Below are positions 9,728-19,800 of a stretch of DNA of 49,101 nt, one piece after another; the stretch's first letter is position 1, and each line of letters begins with the position of its first letter. The notes beneath the pieces were generated by a model. It was not told where the DNA came from, searched no databases, and worked only from the letters and a program-made list of their open reading frames with translations. The DNA lies in the NCBI RefSeq assembly GCF_029379315.1, contig NZ_JAQYWQ010000043.1, positions 1 to 49,101 on the forward strand, given 5' to 3'. The position numbers were made by a program, and so were the translations under genes. Origin of the DNA: Nostoc sp. S13. Lineage in GTDB: Bacteria > Cyanobacteriota > Cyanobacteriia > Cyanobacteriales > Nostocaceae.

Positions 9728-10858
9728 TTGTGGATAGGTCTATTAGATCGAGAGGTAAAATCTCTGGCTAAATCTGCACTCGATTGGTTTTTCACTGAAG
9801 GCGCTTTGAAATATTGGCGAGGTGGATTTGGTGGCCCCTCTAAGCGCGACTATAGTCAAGGTAACTGTGTTTGGTGTTCTCTGGCAACTCATGAATTAGG
9901 GCTATATTTTGGGGATTCACCCCTGGCAGATCCTAAACCAGATGCCGACGAAGTACACCTAATTACCAGCAGTTACCGTCCACCATTAGCTGTTATTGCC
10001 TTAGCACACAAGGAATTTAAAAAACCTCTAGAACTACTCAATTCCAAACCAACTTACGAAAACTGGAAACTAGGAAAAGACGCAGCACCCCAGTTTTACG
10101 AAACCCTTTATTTCGGTAACACTTTCCAACTAGGGACATTAGTTCAAGGTTCTGGTGGGGACTGGAATGGTTTTAAAATGATGGCGTTTAATACTAAGCG
10201 TGGGGTAGATTACTTTATCGCAGCTACCGGAACAGACTCGACTTCAATATCCACTTCATCCATTGGTGGTGACAACGTTGCCCAGTATCGTAATTTGGTA
10301 ATCTGGCTCAATAATAAACCACTAGCACCGTTTCAATTTTTCTTACCTAAATCAGCCTTGATTGAAACTCGCTTGGGTGTAACTTTCATCAGTTACGAAA
10401 AGACATGGGTGGCGTTAACACCAATTAATTTGCACCTGGAAGGGATTAATTTAACAGCCAATAAAAAAATTCAGTCACGATATCCTGATGACCAAATTCT
10501 CACTGCTGCCGGTACTGGGAGAACATTAACCGGATTTGCCATCGAAGTCGGTGAGCAACAAACCTACGGCAGTTGGGAGCAATTCCAGCAGTCTGTGGTG
10601 AAAAAGTCGCGTTTAACTCTGAACTCTTCTAATAATGGAGTGGCTGAGTATCAAGGGGTTTTCGGTCAAGTAAAACTGCAATATCAGGGTAATAAATTAC
10701 CAAAAGTTTGGCGGAATGGACACTACCACGATTGGCGTGATCATTTCGCCCTCTACCAAAGTGCTGATGGTAATAAAACCCCGATTTATTCAGGATGGAA
10801 GTCAAGTAAGCTTAAAATTGAGGCGGGTGGGTACAAGTTCCAGAGTCAGAGCGAATAA
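9728..10858 (+). pseudogene. Exported large protein, C-terminal half (split gene)
   Basis: Continues the preceding half in the +1 frame. The first plausible family residues are REVKSLAKSALDWFFTEGAL. The TTG at 9728 is only the first possible start and lies in the inserted sequence. The segment contains a Gly-rich landmark (YWRGGFGGPSKRDYSQGN) and a C-terminal beta-rich part (residues about 130-376). This is the layout of a helical toroid followed by a beta-sandwich, as seen in several polysaccharide lyase families. That resemblance is structural inference, with no catalytic residues identified. Joined, the two halves would make about 640 residues. Without a signal peptide this half alone would not be exported. 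Confidence 0.55.
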
Positions 10859-10941
10859 TATAAAATCTCACTTTTCACACTGAACTAACTTGTGTTAACT
10901 AGCGCACATTCGGTCAGATTTGGCGGAATGTTTTTTTGATT

Positions 10942-11157
10942 ATGAAGTCAAGTGAAAGAAAATCACTCCTAACAGAAATCGTTAATTACTACTGTGGCAG
11001 TACATATCAACTACAAATCAGATATTTAGTTCATAATTCCAAATCCGGTTCTTGGCCTTTTCAGGAAAATCTGAATAGAGTGAAAATTGTTCCTGTGACT
11101 TTGCCTGAGGCACAATCTAGAACTTTAATATTAATAGACCTTAAAAAAGACAGATGA
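10942..11157 (+). CDS. Small hypothetical protein
   Basis: Encodes 71 residues from the ATG at 10942; a TTG two codons earlier is possible. I do not recognise it. It is mixed polar/hydrophobic, with no signal peptide and no cysteine motif. Its stop overlaps the start of the DUF3110 gene as ATGA, so if translated it is probably coupled to that gene. It could also be a remnant of a longer gene. Confidence 0.4.
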   Translation: MKSSERKSLLTEIVNYYCGSTYQLQIRYLVHNSKSGSWPFQENLNRVKIVPVTLPEAQSRTLILIDLKKDR

Positions 11158-11582
11158 TTACACCAATGCGTGTTTTTGTGTTAATGTTTAATGCTCGAAC
11201 GGAAAATGAGGGGATTCACACGATTCGGGAGGGCGATCGCAATAAAATTCTGATGTTTGAGTCAGAAGACGACGCCACGCGCTTTGCCCTGATGTTGGAA
11301 GCTCAGGATTTCCCCTCACCGACACCAGAACCGATCGATGCTGAGGAAATCAAGGAATTTTGCGAAAGTGCTGGATATGAATGGGAAATCATCCCAGAAA
11401 ACAGCAATTTAGTTGTTACTCCCCCAGAACTTAACGTCGAAGAAACCGACTGGCAAGCAGATGCCCAGAAGAAGGATACTATTGAAGACACCTTCCCTCT
11501 CAATCAACACCCAGTAGAAGAACCAGGATTGTCTGATTCTGAACTAGAAAAAATTCGTCGCAAATTGGAAGGATTGTTGTAA
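11154..11582 (+). CDS. DUF3110 domain-containing protein
   Basis: Encodes 142 residues. The stretch starting MRVFVLMFNARTENEGIHTI is the signature of DUF3110, a small soluble protein family found in cyanobacteria and chloroplast-bearing lineages with no assigned function. Family members usually begin at that Met (11166). The ATG at 11154 overlaps the upstream stop and adds four residues, so the true start may be either. The domain covers about the first 90 residues. The remainder is an acidic tail (many Glu/Asp) ending in a short charged helix. Confidence 0.8.
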   Translation: MITPMRVFVLMFNARTENEGIHTIREGDRNKILMFESEDDATRFALMLEAQDFPSPTPEPIDAEEIKEFCESAGYEWEIIPENSNLVVTPPELNVEETDWQADAQKKDTIEDTFPLNQHPVEEPGLSDSELEKIRRKLEGLL

Positions 11583-11616
11583 TTTGTCATTAGTCATTAG
11601 TCATTGGTGAGCCAGT

Positions 11617-11781
11617 GCGGTCTTCTCCCAAAGAAAGAGGCTAGCGCCAACTCTTGCAGACACTACGTGAACGCGGAGCGTCTCCAAGAGTTGGGGGTTT
11701 CCACGCCACTTGATGCCAGTGCGCTCAAGTCGGGACCGCCCACACGCCTGGCTCCTCCACTTGAGGAGACCCCAAGACCGC
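11617..11781. repeat. Nested palindromic intergenic repeat
   Basis: The outer arms GCGGTCTT (11617-11624) and AAGACCGC (11774-11781) pair. Inside, CCAACTCTTG (11647-11656) pairs with CAAGAGTTGG (11685-11694). The left flank carries a TCATTAG short tandem repeat. A 60-codon open frame crosses it but only reflects repeat composition. The rest of the 11583-11950 gap contains further short repeats and no gene. Confidence 0.65.
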
Positions 11782-11950
11782 AGTAGCTCCCCATGAGCAA
11801 CTGGTGCTAACGTAGCGGTAGCGAGGTACGAGCGTCACCCGAAGCGTCATTGGTTATTAGCCATTGGTCGCTTGACTAATGACATAGACGCCCAAAGGGC
11901 GGCTGATCGTAAGGTAGGACAAAAGACTAAGGACAAGTGACAGAGGACAA

Positions 11951-12877
11951 ATGACAAATTTGCAGGAACGCGGACATCTTTTAACCGAGTTGGTAAATCC
12001 TAACAGTCTTAACTTAGACCAGCTCAGTTCTCTGGAATTGGTGGAGCTGTTTAATAGCGAAGACCAAAAGGCAGTTGCGGCGGTTGCGGCGGCGAAAATT
12101 CAGTTGGCACAAGCAATTGAGCGCACCGCAGAGCGTTTGCGCCACGGAGGACACCTATTTTATATCGGTGCGGGTACAAGTGGCAGGCTAGGGGTGTTAG
12201 ACGCTGCTGAGTGTCCACCTACTTTTTGTACGCCTCCAGAGTTGGTACAGGGGATTATTGCTGGTGGTGCGGGTGCGCTGGTACGTAGTTCTGAGGATTT
12301 AGAAGACAGCATTGAAGATGGTGAGGCGGCGATCGCCCAAAGACACATTACCCAACTAGATGTAGTAGTTGGTATTACTGCTGGTGGGACAACACCTTAT
12401 GTCCACGGTGCGCTTCATGCTGCTCGTCAACGGGGAGCCACTACTATTTTTATCGCCTGTGTTCCGGCTGAACAAGTTAGCTTTGATGCCGATATTGACA
12501 TTCGCCTATTGACAGGGCCAGAAATAATTGCCGGATCAACTCGCCTGAAGGCTGGTACAGCTACGAAGTTAGCTTTAAATGTCCTTTCGACTGGGGTAAT
12601 GGTCAAGCTAGGCAAAGTTTATGGCAATCGGATGGTAGATGTGGCAGTCACAAATCAAAAGTTACGCGATCGCGCTTTGCGAATTTTACAAGACCTCACA
12701 GGTTTAAGTCGGGAAGCTGCTGGTTTTTTACTAGAACGTAGTGGCAAGTGGGTTAAGCTAGCGCTATTAATGCACTGGACTGGTTTAGAAAAAGACGAGG
12801 GCGATCGGCTTCTTTCAGAACACCAAAGTAATCTCAGAGCAGCTGTTGTGAGCTACAAAAACGACAAACAGCCCTGA
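11951..12877 (+). CDS. murQ: N-acetylmuramic acid 6-phosphate etherase
   Basis: Encodes 308 residues, the usual MurQ length. MurQ cleaves the lactyl ether of MurNAc-6-phosphate to GlcNAc-6-phosphate and D-lactate in cytosolic peptidoglycan recycling. The SIS-domain signature YIGAGTSGRLGVLDAAECPP lies at residues 71-90, and Glu87 in it matches the catalytic acid of the family. A second conserved acidic patch (SSEDLEDSIEDGE, residues 113-125) and the TSGTTP-like phosphosugar loop ITAGGTTPYVHG follow. GAGGACAA directly before the ATG gives a ribosome site. No anmK or phosphotransferase gene is nearby, so it stands alone here. Confidence 0.95.
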   Translation: MTNLQERGHLLTELVNPNSLNLDQLSSLELVELFNSEDQKAVAAVAAAKIQLAQAIERTAERLRHGGHLFYIGAGTSGRLGVLDAAECPPTFCTPPELVQGIIAGGAGALVRSSEDLEDSIEDGEAAIAQRHITQLDVVVGITAGGTTPYVHGALHAARQRGATTIFIACVPAEQVSFDADIDIRLLTGPEIIAGSTRLKAGTATKLALNVLSTGVMVKLGKVYGNRMVDVAVTNQKLRDRALRILQDLTGLSREAAGFLLERSGKWVKLALLMHWTGLEKDEGDRLLSEHQSNLRAAVVSYKNDKQP

Positions 12878-13778
12878 GAATTTCTTTATCACCGATTGTG
12901 CCAGTTGCGTAAGTCGTGTATTATTTACCTGCAAAGCTTGGAGTGCTGAGAGTTGGTTAATGATTTGGTGTAGAACGTTTTCTACAGGATTGTCAGCAAC
13001 TTGTGTCTGTTGGAGGGCGTTACAGGAATCTATAAAAATGGCGATCTGATTGCTATTTTACAAGATGTATCTGGAGGTGGTTTTCTTCTGGGCGTGGACG
13101 TTAATTATGTCTAAAACTTCTCAACTTTAGCAATACTTCGCCAAAATTAGAGGATTGGGGCTAGACAAAAAAGCTAAATTCCTTTGAGTGTAAGGGTTTC
13201 ATGCTTTAGGATTGGGCTTTAAACCCATAGCCGGAAACCCTGATTCTGCGGGCGTTCTAAAAAATTGGCGAAGGTATTGTATATGGCTGCTACTTGTCTT
13301 AGTAGCACGTCTTTTTTTAAAGATAATATTTCCCAGAAAAGTTCACTACAACTGCTCTCAATGAATAAATGTAAATTTAAATTAATATTTTTATCATTTA
13401 TTGCTAATCTCAATAACTAAAGCAAAAATATCTAGATACTGCTAATCTTTTTTAAACAGAAATTCAGAACTTATACGGATATAATTCCCTATAAAAATTC
13501 TTAAAATAATATATCAATACTGAATTCATCTTTGTGGGCTATAGCAACCCACTGGAGTGATGAAATATTAGCAGAAAAGTAAAGTCTCCCAATAAAAAAC
13601 TCTATACTAGATCACTTATTTACTAGCAAGATTTTTGCTATCCTCCATCTACCTTGCTTTTAATAATCTTGATTTAGGCTGCTATATAGCAAATGTATTT
13701 GTACTTATTGACATGTCTGCTGACCACTATCTAGTGTGGGTTTTTCAAGACTTGGCTTTTTAATAACAGGAAGAAAGT
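12878..13778. other. Intergenic, possible minus-strand gene remnant, otherwise nothing clear
   Basis: About 900 bp without a convincing gene. On the minus strand roughly 13057-12897 reads as an amphipathic stretch (segments such as NPVENVLHQIINQLSALQAL) with no start codon and a stop just upstream, perhaps a remnant. The remainder is AT-rich and presumably holds the promoter of the chemosensory operon. I could not mark a convincing -10/-35 pair. Confidence 0.35.
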
Positions 13779-14978
13779 ATGTCCCACGGGGAAGTTATTT
13801 CAAATAATCTAGTAAATGAATTTCAAACTTGTACTCAGCTGCAATATAATGGCAAATTAAACATTAAAAGTTCAAAGGGCAGCCAATGGACTTTTTACTA
13901 TCGGCTGGGACGCATAGTTTGGGCAACGGGGGGAACTCATCCTTTCCGACGCTGGCGTAGACATATGGCTCAAAATTGTCCCCAGATTGATGTTGATAAG
14001 TTACAGGTGCGTTTGCAATACCTATCAATCGATTACTGGGATTATCACCTTTTAGAAATCTTGTATAAAAGGCAGAAAATCCAGCGCGAACAAATTAACT
14101 CTATTGTCGAGAGCACGATAGCAGAAATATTATTTGACGTAGCTATGCAAGGAAATTTTGCTTCTATAAGTTGCAATCGCAGTCAAGAAGTTATCTTAGA
14201 AACACCAATGAGCTTCACCAATGCAGAAATGTCGGTAAAGCATATGCAAGACTCGTGGAAAATTTGGTCAGAAGCTGGTTTAGCAAATTTTTCTCCTGAC
14301 TTGGCGCCATTTCTGCGGCGACCAGAAAAACTCCAGGAGATGGTAAGTCCATCTGTCTACAAAAACTTTGTCAATTTCATCAACGGCAAATTCACTCTGC
14401 GAGATTTAGCGGTGAAAATGAAGCAGAGTGTACTGCCACTCACCCGTTCCTTGGTTCCTTATATCCTTAAAGGAATCATTGAATTGGTGGAAGTAAATGA
14501 CTCGCCCTTAGAAATTACTGAAGTCAACAATAACTCTACCACCACACAACTAAAGAAGCGGACTGCTCCCCTAATAGCTTGCGTCGATGACAGCCCTCAG
14601 GTATGTAAAATGCTAGAGGATATTATCACTTCCAATGGATTGAGGTTTGTCAAGATTCAAGATGCTGTACAAGCTCTACCAACGCTCATTCAGGATAAAC
14701 CAGACCTGATTTTCTTGGATCTAATTATGCCAGTTGCCAGTGGTTACGAAATTTGCACTCAGTTGCGACGAATATCTGCCTTTGCCAACATACCAATAAT
14801 CATATTAACAGGCAATGATGGTTTTTTAGATAGAGTTCGTGCCAAGGTAGTCGGTTCTACAGATTTTCTTACTAAACCCGTAGTCGCTGATAAGGTGATG
14901 GCTATAATACGTAAATATTTACCTGCATCGAGTGTATCCATCGACAAGAATAAATCTAATTTAGAGGTTTTTAATTAG
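13779..14978 (+). CDS. pixG: PATAN/DUF4388-REC response regulator, PixG/PatA type
   Basis: Encodes 399 residues with a good ribosome site (AGGAAGAAAGT before ATG). The N-terminal about 250 residues are a PATAN-type domain. The C-terminal part (residues 264-385) is a CheY-like receiver with acidic pair Asp270/Asp271, phospho-acceptor Asp314 (FLDLIMP) and Lys366 (LTKP). This architecture is that of PixG and PatA. PixG-type regulators sit first in cyanobacterial phototaxis operons and act between CheA and the type IV pilus motors. Gene order behind it (CheY, CheW, MCP, CheA) matches pixGHIJL of Synechocystis and the ptx/hmp loci of Nostoc. The name is by synteny and architecture; a Nostoc gene list might call it ptxA. 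Confidence 0.85.
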   Translation: MSHGEVISNNLVNEFQTCTQLQYNGKLNIKSSKGSQWTFYYRLGRIVWATGGTHPFRRWRRHMAQNCPQIDVDKLQVRLQYLSIDYWDYHLLEILYKRQKIQREQINSIVESTIAEILFDVAMQGNFASISCNRSQEVILETPMSFTNAEMSVKHMQDSWKIWSEAGLANFSPDLAPFLRRPEKLQEMVSPSVYKNFVNFINGKFTLRDLAVKMKQSVLPLTRSLVPYILKGIIELVEVNDSPLEITEVNNNSTTTQLKKRTAPLIACVDDSPQVCKMLEDIITSNGLRFVKIQDAVQALPTLIQDKPDLIFLDLIMPVASGYEICTQLRRISAFANIPIIILTGNDGFLDRVRAKVVGSTDFLTKPVVADKVMAIIRKYLPASSVSIDKNKSNLEVFN

Positions 14979-15243
14979 GAGGAATTAGAGGCTAAGTAAG
15001 TGGGGAAGAGTAAATCAAACTAGATTACGCAATATAAAATTAATAAAATTAGCTCGTAGTCAGGGCTTCAGTCCTTGGTATAAACCTTTAATTATTCATA
15101 TCTAGTTACTTATTTATAAAGAAAATATTAACAGTACTTACGCCAAAAGGCAGTGAAAGCCTTGATTTACGGTAGCGGGAATTCATGAATTGCTACTACA
15201 TTTCGTACTTGATAGCCTAAGTTCTAATTAAATGCAAGGTGTG

Positions 15244-15296
15244 TTAGACGAGAGTATGGCACTAAAAGCCTGGAATAGTGTCCTACTCTTATCTAA
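15244..15296. repeat. Imperfect inverted repeat in the pixG-pixH gap
   Basis: TTAGACGAGAGTA (15244-15256) faces TACTCTTATCTAA (15284-15296), pairing at 11 of 13 positions. It could fold as a hairpin in the pixG-pixH transcript and attenuate it, but it has no T-tract. The rest of the 14979-15487 gap shows no gene. Confidence 0.5.
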
Positions 15297-15487
15297 CCTA
15301 CCCTACAAAACTACTTAAATTTTTTCAAAAACAATTTACGATTCCTATATTAAGTTATGTTTAGCACGTATTTTTACTGAGGCTGATACGTAAAGATTGA
15401 ATCAAGATTAGACAAATACAAACTTTTGTATTTTATAGCAGTCCTGTTTGAGTTGTGAAATAGTGGTTAGGGCAAAGGGGTTAGGGG

Positions 15488-15664
15488 CTAGTAGCGGAAG
15501 GCGGAAGTCAAAAGTTATTTGTACTGAGCGTAGCCGAAGTAAAAGTCAAAAGTCAAAAGTATTACGGAATGGACTTTTTAGGGTTTTTAAATGGTTGCTC
15601 GTCTTGCAAAGTTCTGCGGGAAATGCCGCTCAGACTTTGCGCTATTTACGCCGTGTTGTACTAG
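15488..15664 (+). repeat. Dispersed MITE-like repeat, copy A
   Basis: Bounded by CTAGTAG at 15488 and GTACTAG at 15658-15664. Its inner sequence is nearly the reverse complement of the element at 37695-37918, sharing AAAAGTCAAAAGTCAAAAGT, TTTTTAGGG, AAATGGTTGCTCGTCTTGCA and the block ending CGCTATTTACGCCGTG. A 108-codon open frame runs through it into the CheY start but has no protein character. It sits inside the chemosensory operon without breaking a gene. Confidence 0.75.
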
Positions 15665-15751
15665 TCGCTTGCATGTCTTTGTTGAGGAATCATTTAGGAT
15701 TTGTATGTCTAATTTGTTTACATTCTGAGAAAGGTTTAACGAGTAATTGCC

Positions 15752-16117
15752 ATGAATACTGTTTTAGTTGTTGAAGATGGCTTAACCGATATGGAAATAA
15801 TCAGCCGTTACTTGCAACAGGCAGGTTATTCTGTGATTAGCGCCACAAGCAGTGAAGAAGCTCAAGACAAAATAGATAAAAAAAAGCCAGATCTAATATT
15901 ACTCGACGTAATTTTACCGGGGAAAAGTGGCTTTGAAATTTGCCGAGAATTGAAAAGCAATCCCAACACTAGCAAAATACCTGTGGTTTTTTGCTCTACT
16001 AAAAATACTGATGTAGATAAAATTTGGGGTAATATGTTGGGGGCTGATGGTTATCTATCAAAACCGATTGAACGAGAAGAATTACTGGTAATTTTGAATC
16101 AATTGATTAATAAGTAA
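15752..16117 (+). CDS. pixH: CheY-like single-domain response regulator, PixH type
   Basis: Encodes 121 residues, a stand-alone receiver. The acidic pocket is Glu8/Asp9, the phosphorylated residue Asp52 (LLDVILPGKSG) and the conserved Lys104 (LSKP). The switch position usually held by Thr/Ser appears as Ser82 in VVFCSTKN. In the pix/ptx systems this CheY receives phosphate from the CheA homolog and counterbalances the PATAN regulator in setting pilus polarity. The ribosome site is weak. It is separated from pixG by about 770 bp containing a mobile repeat, which may mean a separate promoter. Confidence 0.85.
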   Translation: MNTVLVVEDGLTDMEIISRYLQQAGYSVISATSSEEAQDKIDKKKPDLILLDVILPGKSGFEICRELKSNPNTSKIPVVFCSTKNTDVDKIWGNMLGADGYLSKPIEREELLVILNQLINK

Positions 16118-16221
16118 GAATGCAATAAAGAAACAGTCAATCAAAGTCACTAATTCTAAATTAAATAATCACTGCAAATAGTGGTTAAAGATAAATCATC
16201 TACGAGAAAGGATAAAGAACT

Positions 16222-16695
16222 TTGGAAACCAAGGAAAAGTTTTTAAGCTTTAATTTGGGAGTAAGGGATACAGCCGTAATTTCGTTACAACACATCACAG
16301 AAGTTTTGCAAGTATCATTACCAGAAATATGTGGCGTTCCTGAGATGCCCAGTAGCGTTTTGGGTATTTATAACTGGCGCGGTGAAATGCTTTGGTTGGT
16401 GGATTTAGAGGCCATGTTAGGTTATCCTCCAATTTCGCAAGGATCAAATTTACTTTCAATAATGATGGGGATTGTTCTGGAAAACAAGGGTAAGTATTTG
16501 GGACTATTGGTGCGACAGCTTATAGATATTGAATGGCTGGATACTAAGCAAATGAAACCCGCAACTACTGAATTATTTTATCCTAAAACCTCACCTTTTT
16601 TACAGGGATACTTTATTAATGATTCGGAGGAGATGATTTTTAATTTGGATGCCATAACGATTATTCAAGCTCCCATGTGGGAGATTCATAATTGA
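16222..16695 (+). CDS. pixI: CheW-like coupling protein, PixI type
   Basis: Encodes 157 residues. No ATG lies near the start of the homology. A TTG at 16222 with GAGAAAGGA about 9 nt upstream gives a good start. The body is a single CheW beta-barrel domain, with the hallmarks VLGIYNWRGEMLWLVDLE and, near the C-terminus, the LQGYFI segment. CheW bridges receptor tips and the P5 domain of CheA, here linking the GAF-rich receptor next door with the histidine kinase. Membership of the operon follows from 104-bp and 126-bp gaps with neighbours on the same strand. Confidence 0.8.
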   Translation: METKEKFLSFNLGVRDTAVISLQHITEVLQVSLPEICGVPEMPSSVLGIYNWRGEMLWLVDLEAMLGYPPISQGSNLLSIMMGIVLENKGKYLGLLVRQLIDIEWLDTKQMKPATTELFYPKTSPFLQGYFINDSEEMIFNLDAITIIQAPMWEIHN

Positions 16696-16821
16696 ACATT
16701 TGATAATGAGTGATTAGGCATACTATTTTGACAACTCATAATCCTTAATTAGCAAATACGAGTCGATTCTTACCTGCCAAATATCAAATTACTACCCATC
16801 ACAATTTTTGAGGTTAATCAC

Positions 16822-19800
16822 ATGACATTTTTGTATAAAAATAGCCAAGAAAATGAGAATATAATCTCGGAATTAGAAAATATTAATGGTGACGCTAATA
16901 TAGCGAATATTGCTAGTGATGAAATATCTTTATTAAATGCGATCGCTGAGGAATTTAAAAGTTGGCGGCGACAGTTGCAAGATATTACAACTCATCTGCG
17001 CCAAGCGCCAGACCTTGATACACTATTCAAAATTACTGTAGCGCAAATTAGAGAAAAGATTGGCTGTGATCGCGCCTTAATTTATCAGTTTACTTCCCTG
17101 GAATCAGGTAATGTTTTAGCAGAATCCAGAACACTAGGTTGGACACCGACTTTAGGCGAAAATATTCCCGGAATTATTTTTGGTTTATATAGCAATAAAG
17201 ACTATATAGAACCTGTAGTTGTTGACGACATCAATCAGATTCAACTTACCCCTTATCAAAAGCAGCTGCTAGATAAATTTCAAATTAAAGCTAGTTTGAG
17301 TTTACCGATTGTAGTAGAAGGTAAAGTATGGGGGTTACTGGCAGTAAATAATTGCCAATCAACGCGGCAGTGGCAAGAGGTAGAAATTAGTCTACTATCT
17401 CAAATTACAACAGAACTCACCTACAAATTACAGAGCTTTGAATTTCACAAAGAAGTAGAAAATCAAACACAGGCAAAAAAATCAGTAGCTAAAGTCATCG
17501 ATAAAATTCTCCACGTATCAAATATCGATAAGATTTTCCAAACAACCACTCAAGAAGTACGTCAATTACTAAAATGCGATCGCGTCGGTGTTTATCGCTT
17601 CAAACCTGACTGGAGTGGCGAGTTTATCGCGGAGACAGTGGGTAATGGTTGGATAAAAATGGTCGGTCCTGATTTTAAAATGGTCTGGGAAGATAGCCAC
17701 TTACAAGACACTCAAGGAGGACGTTATGCCAAGGGTGAAACCTTTGTAGTTAAGGACATTTATCAAATGGGCCATGCTCAATGTCACATTGATATTTTAG
17801 AGCAGTTTGAAATGAAGGCTTACATGATTGCGCCGATATTCAGTGGAGAGAAATTATGGGGCTTGCTGGGAGCTTATCAAAATTCTGGGCCGCGTGATTG
17901 GCAATCTTGGGAAGAAAGCTTTTTAACTCAGATTGGCTTGCAATTTGGTGTGGCCATATCACAAAGAGAATATATCGAGGAAGTACAGACGAAATCTGAT
18001 CAACTAGCTCAGATACTTGAACAAGAGAAAGCTTTAACCAAGATAGTCAACCGCATCCGACAAACCTTAGATGTAGATAGCGTTTTCAAAATAACCACTC
18101 AAGAAGTACGGCAATTACTAAAATGCGATCGCGTCATAGTTTTTCGCTTCAATGCCGACTGGAGTGGTGAATTTGTCGCTGAGTCAGTGGTTAGTAATTC
18201 GATAAAACTGGTAGGGCCTGATATTAAAACTGTCTGGGCAGATACCTACATACAAGAAAATAAAGGGGGTCGATATGTCCAAGGTGAAAGTTTTATTGCT
18301 AATGACATCCATGAGGTAGGTCATTCTTCCTGCCATGTTGAGATGTTAGAGCAGTTAGAAATTAGAGCTTATGTGATTGTACCTGTATTTTCTGGGGAAA
18401 AATTGTGGGGATTATTAGCAATTTATCAAAACTCCATAGCTCGTGATTGGCAACCTTGGGAAGTCAGCTTTTTGATTCAAATTGGTTTTCAATTTGGTGT
18501 AGCTGTATCACAGGCAGAATATCTTGAACAAGTGCGAGTTAGGTCTGCACAACTAGCTCAGTTAGCAGATCAAGAGAAAGTTTTCACTAAGATAGTCAAC
18601 CGCATCCGCCAATCTTTAGATGTAGATAGCGTCTTCAAAACAACTACTCAAGAAGTGCGTCAATCACTAAAATGCGATCGCGTCGCCGTCTATCGATTTA
18701 ACCCTGACTGGGGTGGCGAATTTGTCTCTGAGTCTGTGGGTAATGCTTGGACAAAACTGGTAGGCCCTGATATTAAAACCGTTTTAGACGATACCTACTT
18801 GCAAGAAACTCAGGGAGGTAGGTATGTCAGAGGTGAAAACTTTATCGTTAATGATATCTATAAAGCAGGGCTTGCTCCCTGCCACATTGAGATTTTAGAG
18901 CAGTTTGAAGCCAAAGCTTACATAATTGTTCCTATATTCTTTGGGGATAAATTGTGGGGCTTGCTGGCAGCGTATCAAAATTCCAGCACCCGTGAATGGC
19001 AAAGCTGGGAAGTTAACTTTTTAGTTCAGACTAGCTTGCAATTTAGCCTAGCTAAATCACAGATAGACTATTTGGAATTAGTTCGGGTAAAATCTGATAA
19101 ACTAGCTCAGATAGCGGAACAAGAGAAAGCTGTTACCAAGATCAGCAACCGCATCCGGCAATCTTTAGATGTAGAAGAAATCTTCAAAATAACCACTCAA
19201 GAAGTACGGCAATTATTACGATGCGATCGCGTCTGTGTCTATCGCTTCAATCCTGACTGGAGTGGTGAATTTGTGTCTGAGTCAGTAGGTCATGGTTGGG
19301 TAAAAGTGGTAGGCCCCGATATCAAAACTGTCTGGGAAGATACCCACTTACAAGAAACTCAGGGAGGTCGATATGCCCAAGGGGAAAACTTTGTTGTGAA
19401 TGACATTTATCAGGTAGGTCATTCTACTTGCCACATTGAAATTTTAGAGCAATTTGAAGTCAAAGCTTATGTAATTGTTCCTGTATTTGTTGGGGAACAA
19501 TTGTGGGGTTTGCTGGCAGCTTATCAAAATTTGGGAACTCGTGATTGGGACGAATCGCAAGTCAATTTGTTAGCACGCATTGGCAGTCAGTTAGGACTGA
19601 CATTACAACAGACCGAATATATACAACAAGTCCAAGCGCAGTCAGCAAAATTAGCAGAAGCAGCAGCACGAGAAAAGGCAGCCAAGGAGTTACTACAACA
19701 GCGATCTATTCAACTCCTAATAGCCCTTAAGCCCGCTCTCACCGGCGACTTAACGGTACGCGCACCGATTACAGAAGACGAGCTAGGCACGATCGCTGAT

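Noticed and set aside
11604..11786. 60-codon open frame before murQ
   Set aside because: Entirely within a nested palindromic repeat and lacking a ribosome site or protein character.
13219..13413. 64-codon minus-strand open frame in the gap before pixG
   Set aside because: No ribosome site, no recognisable domain, and AT-rich low-complexity composition.
15448..15774. 108-codon open frame before the CheY gene
   Set aside because: It lies over a dispersed repeat (copy A) and overlaps the true CheY start in another frame; its composition is that of the repeat.
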